A stretch of DNA of 14,577 bases from Clostridia bacterium. GTDB taxonomy: Bacteria > Bacillota > Clostridia > Oscillospirales > CAG-272. Below, one piece after another: positions 7,102 through 13,317 of this stretch; position 1 is the first letter of the stretch; every line of letters starts with the position of its first letter. Both the position numbers and the translations under genes were made by a program. Under the pieces are notes generated by a model. That model worked only from the letters and a program-made list of their open reading frames with translations, was not told the DNA's origin and ran no database searches. Where the stretch lies: NCBI GenBank assembly GCA_900770145.1, contig CAAGJL010000194.1, positions 1 to 14,577 on the forward strand, given 5' to 3'.

Positions 7102-7130
7102 GATACATTTCGCGTTTTTTGTGGTATACT
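7102..7130 (+). promoter_or_regulatory. Extended -10 promoter of the AraC-family regulator
   Basis: TATACT (7125-7130) is preceded by TG one base upstream (7122-7123), giving an extended -10. A poor -35, GATACA (7102-7107), lies 17 bp upstream. Initiation near 7137 would leave a short leader containing the AAAGGAG ribosome binding site at 7147-7153. GATACA recurs at 7132-7137, exactly 30 bp downstream, which may be chance or a second regulator site. Confidence 0.55.
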
Positions 7131-7161
7131 GGATACAGACAGCCGGAAAGGAGAAACGCCG

Positions 7162-7992
7162 ATGAAGATCATTCCGTTTGAGGAACTGTACCACAGTGAG
7201 TTTACCCTCACCGACACGATTTCCAAGCCGCAGAACTGGTATTCGCGCGGGAGCGAGTATAACTCGTTGGATAAACCCAAGGTCTCGCATACCTTTCTCT
7301 GGTTCAAAAACTGTTCCGGCACGCTGACCGACGCGGCGGGCGCGGTGTTGGAAATCCCGCGCGGGGCGTTGATTTATACCGCCAAAGGCTCGCGCTATGT
7401 GATCCGTTTTCACGGCACGGAGCCGGGAGTGACCGACACCGTGGTCATCCATTTTCAGCTGCACGGAGAGGGCGGGGAAGACATTGCCCCCGTGCCTTCC
7501 GCCGTGATTTGTATGAAAAGTACGGACGCGGGGCTTTGTGCCGCCATGGACTCGCTTGCCGGAGAATTTCGTAAAAACATCATCTGCACGCCGGAGCTCA
7601 AAGCGGTCATCTATCAGATTTTTGCCGTGGTCTGCCGCAAAAGCCGCAGTGAGGGCGCGGACAGAAGTTTTGCCTGCATCCGCCGCGGTATCGAACTGTT
7701 GGAGGCGGGCAGCACCCTGCCCGTGCGGGAGCTGGCGGCGCTCTCCGGCGTGGGGGAGTGCTATTTCCGGCGGTTGTTCAAAGAGTACAGCGGAGACTCG
7801 CCCGTGGAATTCCGCCAGAAGCACCGGATCGAAAAGGCAAAACAGCTGCTGCTCTCCGACGAGATGTTGCCCGTCGGCGTGATTGCCGGGGAACTCGGTT
7901 TTGCCGACATCTATCATTTCAGCAAAACGTTCAAGCACTATGTGGGGGTTTCCCCCGCCGCGTTTGCGCGCTCGGTGGCGCAAAAGAAATAG
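7162..7992 (+). CDS. AraC-family transcriptional regulator
   Basis: The 276-residue protein has an N-terminal cupin-like sensing region (about 1-110) with LEIPRGALIYTAKGSRYVIR typical of AraC ligand-binding domains, and a C-terminal double helix-turn-helix. The first helix-turn-helix is at about 187-208 (VRELAALSGVGECYFRRLFK). The second is at about 236-259, followed by the family signature DIYHFSKTFKHYVGVSPAAF (249-268). AAAGGAG lies 8 nt before ATG 7162. The gene is divergent from the sugar operon across a shared 149-bp region, which makes it the most likely activator of that operon, responding to the pathway sugar or an intermediate. The inducer cannot be deduced. The C-terminal DNA-binding half is clear; the sensor half is weakly conserved, as usual for the family. 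Confidence 0.93.
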   Translation: MKIIPFEELYHSEFTLTDTISKPQNWYSRGSEYNSLDKPKVSHTFLWFKNCSGTLTDAAGAVLEIPRGALIYTAKGSRYVIRFHGTEPGVTDTVVIHFQLHGEGGEDIAPVPSAVICMKSTDAGLCAAMDSLAGEFRKNIICTPELKAVIYQIFAVVCRKSRSEGADRSFACIRRGIELLEAGSTLPVRELAALSGVGECYFRRLFKEYSGDSPVEFRQKHRIEKAKQLLLSDEMLPVGVIAGELGFADIYHFSKTFKHYVGVSPAAFARSVAQKK

Positions 7993-8013
7993 TTTACGGA
8001 ATGTTCACCCTCC

Positions 8014-8027
8014 CGCGCCGCGGCGCG
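8014..8027. repeat. Perfect 14-bp GC palindrome between regulator and mscS genes
   Basis: CGCGCCGCGGCGCG is a perfect palindrome lying 22 nt after the regulator stop and ending 3 bp before the TATAAT of the next gene. It has no T-tract, so it is a poor terminator. Its position across the -35 to -10 spacer of mscS would suit an operator, but strong GC bias makes chance palindromes more likely here. Confidence 0.4.
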
Positions 8028-8030
8028 CGG

Positions 8031-8036
8031 TATAAT
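8031..8036 (+). promoter_or_regulatory. -10 element of the mscS promoter
   Basis: A consensus TATAAT lies 32 bp before ATG 8069. No -35 is found at the right distance: TTCACC (8004-8009) would need a 21-bp spacer. The promoter is either activator-dependent, read by another sigma factor, or weak. AAAGGA (8054-8059) is the ribosome binding site, 9 nt before the start. Confidence 0.5.
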
Positions 8037-8068
8037 AAAAATACAATAAAAAGAAAGGATTTTTTGCT

Positions 8069-8899
8069 ATGGAAAACGGAACCGACACCAACTTTTTCTC
8101 CCGCGCGCTCAACTGGCTTGCTGATTTTATTCAGAACCATACGAGGGGGCTTGTGACCTTCGCGTTGGTGCTGATTCTCGGTGTGATTGCCATCCGCATC
8201 ATCCTCGCCGTCGTCAGCAAGAACGTCAACAAGTCGAAAATCAAAGGCGCGGCGGGCGATTTTCTAATCTCCGCAATCAAGGTCGCGCTGTACCTTATTT
8301 ACATCATCGCTCTGCTGGCGCTCCTCGGCGTGCCGACCACCAGCCTTGTGGCAATGCTTTCCGCCTTTGCCCTTGCCATCTCGCTGGCACTGCAAAACAC
8401 GTTTTCCAACGTGGCGGCAGGGCTGATGATCGTTTCCACCAAGCCCTTTCGGGAGGGGGATTTTGTGGACATCGGCGGCACCACCGGCACGGTGGAAACC
8501 ATCACGATTTTCAACACCAAACTGGTCACGCCCGATAACAAGGAAGTGTTTCTGCCCAACAACACGGTTTCCGCCGCCAACGTGATCAATTACAGCGCCA
8601 AGGAAACGCGCCGGTTGGATCTGGTATTTTCCGCGTCGTATGACGCCAGCCCCGCCAAGGTCAAGGAGACCATTCTCGGCGTGATTGCAAAGCACCCGGA
8701 GATTGAGTCCACCCCTGCGCCCATGGTGCGCCTGACCGAGCACGGCGAGAGTTCGCTCAACTACGTGACCCGCGTGTGGGTGAAACAAAAGGACTACTGG
8801 AACGTGAATTTTGACCTCAAAGAGGAAGTGCTGAGCGCTTTTGCCGAAGCCGGCATCAGCGTGCCGTATAACCAGTTGGACGTGCACGTGATTCAGTAA
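8069..8899 (+). CDS. mscS: Small-conductance mechanosensitive channel, MscS family
   Basis: The 276-residue protein is the size of E. coli MscS (286). It has three predicted membrane helices, at about 27-48, 65-88 and the pore-lining third helix at 92-125, which includes AMLSAFALAISLALQNTFSN and then VAAGLMI. The third helix is followed by the beta domain (FREGDFVDIGGTTGTVETIT, then TPDNKEVFLPNNTV) and a C-terminal alpha/beta domain. These are the family signatures in order. It works as a homoheptamer in the cell membrane and opens on hypo-osmotic shock to release solutes. It stands alone, with its own -10 element upstream and terminator-like hairpins downstream, so it is not part of the sugar operon or the spoVA pair. 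The start is set by AAAGGA at 8054-8059. Confidence 0.95.
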   Translation: MENGTDTNFFSRALNWLADFIQNHTRGLVTFALVLILGVIAIRIILAVVSKNVNKSKIKGAAGDFLISAIKVALYLIYIIALLALLGVPTTSLVAMLSAFALAISLALQNTFSNVAAGLMIVSTKPFREGDFVDIGGTTGTVETITIFNTKLVTPDNKEVFLPNNTVSAANVINYSAKETRRLDLVFSASYDASPAKVKETILGVIAKHPEIESTPAPMVRLTEHGESSLNYVTRVWVKQKDYWNVNFDLKEEVLSAFAEAGISVPYNQLDVHVIQ

Positions 8900-8908
8900 A
8901 ACCCGAAA

Positions 8909-8944
8909 GGGGTGCCACGGCGCCCCGCCGAACACCCGTCGGCG
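8909..8944 (+). other. Two adjacent hairpins just after mscS
   Basis: GGGGTGCC (8909-8916) can pair with GGCGCCCC (8919-8926) with one G-U pair, and CGCCGA (8926-8931) pairs perfectly with TCGGCG (8939-8944). Neither has a following T-run, so they may protect the mRNA 3' end but are not classic terminators. Confidence 0.4.
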
Positions 8945-8956
8945 CACTTCTGAGCC

Positions 8957-9101
8957 TGCCCTGTGTAAGGGGAGGTGCCGCGCGGAGTGCGGCGGAGGGG
9001 TTGTGCCTGATACAAACTATCTTCTTTTTCTTTCCTGCAAACGCCACACCTTTACAATCCCTCAGGCGCTGTCGCGCCAGCCCCCTTTACACAAGGGGGC
9101 C
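8957..9101. repeat. MITE-like imperfect inverted-repeat element, about 145 bp
   Basis: The left arm (8957-9004) and the reverse complement of the right arm (9054-9101) line up along about 48 bp. Shared blocks are GTGTAA followed by a G-run with GG(A/C)TG, a GC-rich stem, and GAGGG(G/A)TTGT at the inner end. Each arm also folds on itself: GCCGC/GCGGC on the left (8977-8993) and GGCGC/GCGCC on the right (9065-9078). About 50 bp of AT-richer sequence separates the arms, and it contains no ORF. The pattern, with CCCTTTACACAAGGG at an end, resembles short palindromic elements scattered between genes in gut Clostridia. The 8900-9281 gap holds this element, the hairpins before it and two terminators, and no gene. 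Confidence 0.65.
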
Positions 9102-9105
9102 TTTT
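9080..9105 (+). terminator. Intrinsic terminator-like hairpin at the right end of the repeat element
   Basis: GCCCCCTT (9080-9087) pairs perfectly with AAGGGGGC (9093-9100) around the 5-nt loop TACAC, followed by CTTTTGGTTT. The T-run is short but adequate. It lies inside the right arm of the inverted-repeat element, so the element may supply transcription termination after mscS. Confidence 0.55.
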
Positions 9106-9167
9106 GGTTTGTGCGGATATTGCAAAAATCTTTTGCCATTCCCGCAGGGCGGGGGCTTGCTCCCGCT

Positions 9168-9224
9168 GTCGGCGGGGCGACAATCCTAAATCCCCTCGGC
9201 GCCCCGCGCCGACTTTTCTTTTTT
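9168..9224 (+). terminator. Strong intrinsic terminator upstream of spoVAD
   Basis: GTCGGCGGGGCG (9168-9179) pairs with CGCCCCGCGCCGAC (9200-9213) with a 2-nt bulge, followed directly by TTTTCTTTTTT (9214-9224). The 20-nt loop is long. It would stop read-through from mscS and insulate spoVAD, which must then have its own promoter between 9225 and 9265. Confidence 0.7.
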
Positions 9225-9281
9225 CTGCATAAACGTTCCCCGAAACAGGCAAAATAGGAGAAAAAAGGAAAGGGAGAGTCC

Positions 9282-10295
9282 ATGACCATCAGAAAAACCG
9301 ATTGCGGCGTGATTGCCGCCGCTTCCGTTGTCGGGAAGCTGGAAAAAGAGGGTCCGCTTGGCGCGGTGTTTGATCTGCACAGCGCAGACGACCGTTTCGG
9401 GCAGAAGACCTGGGAAAAAGCCGAATCCGAAATGCAGCGCCTGGCGCTGAACACCGCGCTTGCCAAAGCCAAAATGACCGAACAGGGGCTGGACGCCATC
9501 TTTGCCGGGGATCTTTTGAATCAATGCGTGGGCGCGGCATACGGGCTGAAAGATTTTTCCGTGCCTTATTTCGGGCTGTACGGCGCGTGTTCCACTGCGG
9601 CGGAGGGAATGTTGCTCGGCGCTCTGCTGACCTCCGCCGGGGTGTTCCGACGGGTGGCAAACGTCGCCTCCTCCCACAACTGCACCGCAGAGCGGCAATA
9701 CCGGATGCCGCTGGAATACGGCGGTCAGCGCACCCCCACCGCGCAATGGACGGTCACGGGCGCGGGGGCGTTTCTGGTGGGCGGCGCGGAAGAATCTGCC
9801 GTGCTGATCAAGGGCGTACTGCCCGGCAGAGTGGTGGAAAAGGGTATCCGGGATGTCAACAACATGGGCGCGGCAATGGCGCCTGCGGCACTGGACACGC
9901 TGCTCCGTTTTTTTGCCGAGAGCGGCAGAACTCCGGCGGATTTTGACCTGATTGTGACCGGTGACCTCGGCTTTGAGGGCGGCAGTATTCTTTGCGAGCT
10001 GATGCGCACCGAAGGTGTGGACATCCGGGATGTATACAACGACTGCGGCATGATGATTTATACCAAGGAAACGCAGGACACCCACGCCGGCGGCTCGGGG
10101 TGCGGGTGTTCGGCGGCGGTGGTCGCCTCCTATCTGTTGCCCAAACTGGCGGCGGGGGAACTGCGGCGCGTGCTGTTTCTCGGCACGGGCGCGATGATGA
10201 GCCCGCAGGCGATTTTTCAGGGCGAATATATCCCCGCGGTGGCGCATCTGGTGTGCCTTACGGCAAAGGAGGAAGCGGAATGGGAATTGTGCTGA
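9282..10295 (+). CDS. spoVAD: Stage V sporulation protein AD
   Basis: The 337-residue protein is nearly the same length as B. subtilis SpoVAD (338) and follows it throughout: EKEGPLG (21-27), the thiolase-like AGDLLNQ (75-81), LYGACSTAAEG (99-109), SSHNCTAERQYR (130-141), EYGGQRTPTAQWTVTGAG (145-162), MAPAALDT (199-206), TGDLG (226-230), NDCGMMIYT (253-261) and AGGSGCGCSA (269-278). SpoVAD has a thiolase fold without known catalysis, binds dipicolinic acid and helps load it into the forespore through the SpoVA channel in the inner spore membrane. GGAAAGGGAGAG (9267-9278) precedes ATG 9282. The normal upstream neighbour spoVAC is absent: only 382 bp of repeats and terminators separates it from mscS. 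A sporulation sigma-G promoter is expected before the gene but I cannot identify one with confidence. Confidence 0.96.
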   Translation: MTIRKTDCGVIAAASVVGKLEKEGPLGAVFDLHSADDRFGQKTWEKAESEMQRLALNTALAKAKMTEQGLDAIFAGDLLNQCVGAAYGLKDFSVPYFGLYGACSTAAEGMLLGALLTSAGVFRRVANVASSHNCTAERQYRMPLEYGGQRTPTAQWTVTGAGAFLVGGAEESAVLIKGVLPGRVVEKGIRDVNNMGAAMAPAALDTLLRFFAESGRTPADFDLIVTGDLGFEGGSILCELMRTEGVDIRDVYNDCGMMIYTKETQDTHAGGSGCGCSAAVVASYLLPKLAAGELRRVLFLGTGAMMSPQAIFQGEYIPAVAHLVCLTAKEEAEWELC

Positions 10296-10651
10296 AACTG
10301 TTATGGGCGTTTCTGGTGGGCGGCGCGTTCTGCGTAATCGCGCAGTTGCTGATTGACAAGACCAAACTGACCCCCGCGCGGATTCTGGTTTGCTATGTGG
10401 TTGCCGGGGTGGTGCTCGGCGCGACAGGGGTTTACCGCCCGATTGCGGAGTTCGCGGGGGCGGGCGCCACCACGCCGCTGACCGGGTTCGGGTACCTGAT
10501 TTCCAAAGGCGTGCGGCAGGCGGTGGATGAAAAGGGTCTCTTAGGGGCGCTGACCGGCGGGCTTTCCGCCGCCGCAGGCGGCACCGCCGCGGCGCTGGTG
10601 TTCGGTCTCATCGCCGCCGCAGTCTGCCGCGGCGGCAAACCGCGGGGGTAA
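10280..10651 (+). CDS. spoVAE: Stage V sporulation protein AE (SpoVAEB type)
   Basis: The 123-residue membrane protein starts at ATG 10280, overlapping the end of spoVAD by 16 nt, with AAAGGAGGA (10265-10273) six nt upstream. The same frame stays open further back into spoVAD, but this ribosome binding site and the family length fix the start here. Hydrophobic helices lie at about 4-23, 33-52 and 89-116. The conserved middle part is ITPARILVCY-like (LTPARILVCYVVAGVVLG, 30-47), then LTGFGYLISKGV (67-78) and the DEKGLLGALTGG loop (83-94), as in SpoVAEB. It is a pore component of the dipicolinic-acid channel, co-translated with SpoVAD. A hairpin follows the stop by 9 nt. Confidence 0.93.
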   Translation: MGIVLKLLWAFLVGGAFCVIAQLLIDKTKLTPARILVCYVVAGVVLGATGVYRPIAEFAGAGATTPLTGFGYLISKGVRQAVDEKGLLGALTGGLSAAAGGTAAALVFGLIAAAVCRGGKPRG

Positions 10652-10660
10652 GGACGCGCA

Positions 10661-10686
10661 GGGGGCGCTTTTGGGAAAGCGCCCCC
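10661..10686 (+). terminator. Perfect 11-bp hairpin after spoVAE
   Basis: GGGGGCGCTTT (10661-10671) pairs with AAAGCGCCCCC (10676-10686) around a 4-nt loop, 9 nt after the spoVAE stop. There is no T-run afterwards on this strand, so termination strength is uncertain. It doubles as the left terminal hairpin of the inverted-repeat element below. Confidence 0.5.
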
Positions 10687-10851
10687 CGTACCCCCCGCAA
10701 AACCTTTTAATAAAGGGTAGGGTGCACCGCCACCTTGCGGTGGGGCGAATAGGCCGGCGTGTTACTTTGGGTGCACACGTCCGACGTTCCGGCGGCAGTT
10801 GCCAAAAAGTTTTTAGGGGAGTCAAGAGGGGGCTTTTTTCAAAAAGCCCCC
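10661..10851. repeat. Second imperfect inverted-repeat element with terminal hairpins, about 190 bp
   Basis: The left end (10661-10706) and the reverse complement of the right end (about 10806-10851) share the same order: a GGGGGC..TTT hairpin with its matching AAAGC..CCCC arm, a C-rich stretch, then AAAAC(C)TT. Each end is a near-perfect 11-bp stem-loop. Between them lie about 100 bp without an ORF, holding two GGTGCAC sites (10721 and 10770) and a CCACC/GGTGG stem near 10730-10743. It differs in sequence from the element before spoVAD. This element, the AT-rich tract and the glgB promoter make up the whole 10652-11130 gap; no gene is seen. Confidence 0.55.
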
Positions 10852-10855
10852 TTTT
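10828..10855 (+). terminator. Strong intrinsic terminator at the right end of the second repeat element
   Basis: GGGGGCTTTTT (10828-10838) pairs with AAAAAGCCCCC (10841-10851), followed by TTTT. On the minus strand the same stem could also terminate, because the A/T half of the stem supplies T residues. It isolates spoVAE from the glycogen operon. Confidence 0.6.
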
Positions 10856-10889
10856 GCGCGCCCCCGCCGTCGGTCGCACCGGCAAAACG

Positions 10890-11005
10890 GCGCGGGGCGA
10901 ATTTTGGGCGATAAAAACGAAATTTGATGAATATTTATCTGTGATTTGTATATATCGCACAGTGCAAGTGATGAAAATTGGGCAAAATTTTCAGGTTCAG
11001 AGGCA
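10890..11005. other. AT-rich intergenic tract before the glgB promoter
   Basis: Base composition changes from GC-rich to clearly AT-rich after about 10905 and stays so until about 11060. I see no ORF with a ribosome binding site, no RNA gene and no clear repeat in it. It probably holds upstream promoter or regulator sites for the glycogen operon. Confidence 0.5.
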
Positions 11006-11034
11006 TTGCTTTTTATCTTCTTTTCGTGTATAAT
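11006..11034 (+). promoter_or_regulatory. Promoter of the glg operon
   Basis: TATAAT (11029-11034) is a consensus -10, with TTGCTT (11006-11011) 17 bp upstream. Initiation near 11041 gives a leader of about 90 nt before ATG 11131, long enough for the structure noted next. Confidence 0.65.
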
Positions 11035-11067
11035 AAAATTGATTCATTATAATAACATAAGGTAACC

Positions 11068-11108
11068 CCGCGCGGCGTCCCCCTCCGGCGCTTGCCCCGC
11101 GCGGTTTT
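11068..11108 (+). promoter_or_regulatory. Leader hairpin in the glgB 5' UTR
   Basis: CCGCGCGG occurs at 11068-11075 and 11097-11104. Being self-complementary, the copies can pair with each other across 21 nt, and the second copy is followed by TTTT (11105-11108). A GC-rich stem with a short T-run inside the leader could act as an attenuator or simply stabilise the mRNA. No known riboswitch family is recognised. Confidence 0.35.
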
Positions 11109-11130
11109 GCCTTACGGAAAGGATGCTCGC

Positions 11131-13200
11131 ATGGTAAAGGAGAACAATCTCGCCGCGTACCTCTTTCATCAGGGAACCAACTATCGCGCGTACGACTATC
11201 TCGGCGTGCACCAGGAGGGCGCGCGCTACGCTTTCCGCGTCTGGGCGCCGAACGCCGAGGCGGTTTTTGCCGTTGGCGATTTCAACGGCTGGGAGGAGAG
11301 CGACCCGCTGACCAGAATCACCCCCGGCGGGATCTGGGAAGGATATGTGAGCGCCGACCGCTTCGGGGAAGGGCACCTTTATAAATTCAAACTGCATACC
11401 AAAAACGGGGAGCGCTACAAAGCCGACCCTTACGCGCGGTTTTGCCAGAAGCCGCCGGAAACCGCGTCGGTTTACTTTGACGCGGACGACTACGCCTGGA
11501 GGGACGCGGGGTATCTTTCTCACCGCGCCGCCACCATGACCGCCGAAACGGTAAACGAACAGCCGATCAACATCTACGAGGTGCATCTCGGCTCCTGGCG
11601 GCGGCACGAGGACGGCACCGCCTATACCTACCGCGAAACGGCGGAGGAGCTGGCGCCGTACCTCAAACAGATGGGCTACACCCACGTGGAACTGATGCCG
11701 GTGATGGAGCACCCGTTTGACGGGTCGTGGGGGTATCAGATCTGCGGATACTTTGCGCCGACGGCGCGTTTCGGCACGCCGACCGACTTCAAAGCGTTTG
11801 TGGACAAAATGCACGCCGCGGGGATCGGCGTGATCTTAGACTGGGTGCCCGCCCATTTCCCCAAAGACGCGCACGGACTGTACGAGTTTGACGGGCAACC
11901 CCTTTACGAATATCAGGGCGCCGACCGCATGGAACATAAAAACTGGGGCACGCGCTGTTTTGACGTGGGGCGTGAGGAGGTACAGTGCTTCCTCATTTCC
12001 AACGCGCTGTTCTGGATGGAGAAGTATCACGCGGACGGGCTGCGGGTGGACGCCGTGGCTTCCATGCTCTATCTCGATTACGACCGCGAGCCAGGCGAGT
12101 GGACGCCGAATATTTACGGCAACAACCGGAATCTGGAAGCAATCGCCTTTTTCCGCAAACTGAACCGCGCCGTCGGCGACCGGTATACGGATGTGATGAT
12201 GATTGCGGAGGAATCCACCGCGTGGAGCGACGTGACCACGTTTGACCGCGGCGGGCTTGGGTTTACGTTCAAATGGAATATGGGCTGGATGAACGACACG
12301 CTGGCGTACGCCGCAACCGACCCGCTGTTTCGCAAATACAACCACAACAACGTCACGTTTTCGATGACTTACGCGTTCTCGGAGCGCTACGTGCTGCCCA
12401 TCTCGCATGACGAGGTGGTGCACGGCAAAAAATCGTTCCTCGATAAAATGCCCGGCGAGTACGGGCAGAAGTTTGCGGGGGAGCGGGTGTTTCTCACCTA
12501 TATGATGACCCACCCCGGTAAAAAACTGATGTTTATGGGAAGTGAGATCGGGCAGTTCCGCGAATGGGATTTTGCCGGCAGTATCGAGTGGTTTTTGCTG
12601 GATTACGAAATGCACGCCAAAATGCAACACTTTACCGCGGCGCTGGGGCAGTTGTATCTGCGCACCCCCGCGCTGTGGGAAAAGGACGGCAGTTGGGACG
12701 GGTTTTCGTGGCTTGACGCGGACAACCGCGATCAGAGCATTCTTTCTTACGTCCGGCGGGACGGGGACGGGCGCGAGATTGTGGTGATTCTCAACTTCAC
12801 CCCCGTGACCCGCACCGACTTCCGCCAGGGGCTGCCCCTTCGCGGCGTGTATGAGGAGCTGCTCAACTCCGACGCGGTGGAGTTCGGCGGGTCGGGCGTG
12901 ACCAACGGCGGCGAAATCCGCACCGAGGACGTGCCGTTCCACGGCTGCGCGCAGTCCGCCGTGCTGACCATCCCGCCGCTTGGCGGCATGATTCTTGCCC
13001 GCCGGCGCGCGTTTACCGAAAAAGAGGAAGCCGAATTTGCCGCGAAGAACGCGGCAAACCCCGCGAAAAAGCCCGCGGCGAAAAAAACGACCGCGAAAAA
13101 ACCTGCCGCCGCCAAACCCGCGACAAAGAAACCTGCGACAAAGAAACCTGCGGCGAAAAAGCCGACGGCGAAAAAAGCGGCGAAAAAAGACGAAACCTGA
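11131..13200 (+). CDS. glgB: 1,4-alpha-glucan (glycogen) branching enzyme with basic C-terminal tail
   Basis: The 689-residue enzyme transfers alpha-1,4-glucan segments to alpha-1,6 branches. A CBM48 domain (about 28-115; RVWAPNAEAVFAVGDFNGW) is followed by a GH13 barrel (about 145-480) with YEVHLGSW (149-156), ELMPVMEHPFDGSWGYQ (187-203), DWVPAHFPKD (237-246), DGLRVDAVASML (302-313, nucleophile D307), IAEEST (358-363, acid/base E360), ISHDEVVHGK (424-433, D427) and MGSEIGQFREW (469-479). The alpha-amylase C domain ends at about 625 with PPLGGMILARR. The frame reads back to a TTG at 11092, but GGAAAGGA (11116-11123) supports ATG 11131. Residues 641-689 form an extra Lys/Ala/Pro-rich tail not normal for GlgB. 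It is the first gene of the glg operon, followed by glgC and glgD. Confidence 0.96.
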   Translation: MVKENNLAAYLFHQGTNYRAYDYLGVHQEGARYAFRVWAPNAEAVFAVGDFNGWEESDPLTRITPGGIWEGYVSADRFGEGHLYKFKLHTKNGERYKADPYARFCQKPPETASVYFDADDYAWRDAGYLSHRAATMTAETVNEQPINIYEVHLGSWRRHEDGTAYTYRETAEELAPYLKQMGYTHVELMPVMEHPFDGSWGYQICGYFAPTARFGTPTDFKAFVDKMHAAGIGVILDWVPAHFPKDAHGLYEFDGQPLYEYQGADRMEHKNWGTRCFDVGREEVQCFLISNALFWMEKYHADGLRVDAVASMLYLDYDREPGEWTPNIYGNNRNLEAIAFFRKLNRAVGDRYTDVMMIAEESTAWSDVTTFDRGGLGFTFKWNMGWMNDTLAYAATDPLFRKYNHNNVTFSMTYAFSERYVLPISHDEVVHGKKSFLDKMPGEYGQKFAGERVFLTYMMTHPGKKLMFMGSEIGQFREWDFAGSIEWFLLDYEMHAKMQHFTAALGQLYLRTPALWEKDGSWDGFSWLDADNRDQSILSYVRRDGDGREIVVILNFTPVTRTDFRQGLPLRGVYEELLNSDAVEFGGSGVTNGGEIRTEDVPFHGCAQSAVLTIPPLGGMILARRRAFTEKEEAEFAAKNAANPAKKPAAKKTTAKKPAAAKPATKKPATKKPAAKKPTAKKAAKKDET
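13063..13188 (+). repeat. Pentapeptide-coding tandem repeat in the glgB tail
   Basis: Residues 645-686 of GlgB repeat a five-residue unit of the form (A/T)KK(P/T/A)(A/T) about eight times, with Lys pairs at 646, 651, 656, 666, 671, 676 and 681. At DNA level the 15-bp unit CCTGCGACAAAGAAA is found twice in a row near 13118-13147, and the other copies diverge at third positions. It is a degenerate minisatellite-like coding repeat, possibly variable in length between strains. Confidence 0.8.
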
Positions 13201-13211
13201 AACCGTATTTC

Positions 13212-13302
13212 CGGGGCGGTGCCCCGTAAGAACCCGGGAAAGAACCCCGTGCCCAGCGCGATCAGATCAAAATTTCATGCCTGACGGGGCGCCCTTGTCA
13301 GG
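13212..13302 (+). other. Two short hairpins in the glgB-glgC gap
   Basis: CGGGGC (13212-13217) pairs with GCCCCG (13221-13226), 11 nt after glgB. CCTGAC (13280-13285) pairs with GTCAGG (13297-13302), directly before the glgC ribosome binding site GGAGG at 13308. Neither has a T-run, so glgB and glgC are probably still co-transcribed; the stems could mark an mRNA processing point or tune glgC translation. Confidence 0.4.
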
Positions 13303-13317
13303 CTAACGGAGGATGAA

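Noticed and set aside
7013..7161. A catabolite-response (cre) site in the divergent promoter region
   Set aside because: Several TGNAA-like strings occur but none keeps the required spacing to CG and the closing CA.
7006..7983. 325-codon minus-strand frame across the AraC-type gene
   Set aside because: It is the antisense shadow of a complete AraC-family regulator and would also fill the divergent promoter region.
8900..9281. A hidden spoVAC gene upstream of spoVAD
   Set aside because: The gap is 382 bp and full of inverted repeats and terminators, shorter than spoVAC, and no frame shows its membrane helices.
9992..10279. Upstream extension of the spoVAE frame into spoVAD
   Set aside because: SpoVAE family length and the AAAGGAGGA site at 10265-10273 place the start at 10280; the extension is out-of-frame spoVAD sequence.
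10671..11033. 120-codon plus-strand frame between spoVAE and glgB
   Set aside because: It starts inside a terminator hairpin, has no ribosome binding site, runs through the repeat element and promoter, and encodes no recognisable domain.
11092..11130. TTG start giving GlgB 13 more residues
   Set aside because: No ribosome binding site precedes it and it lies inside the leader hairpin, whereas ATG 11131 has GGAAAGGA at the right distance.
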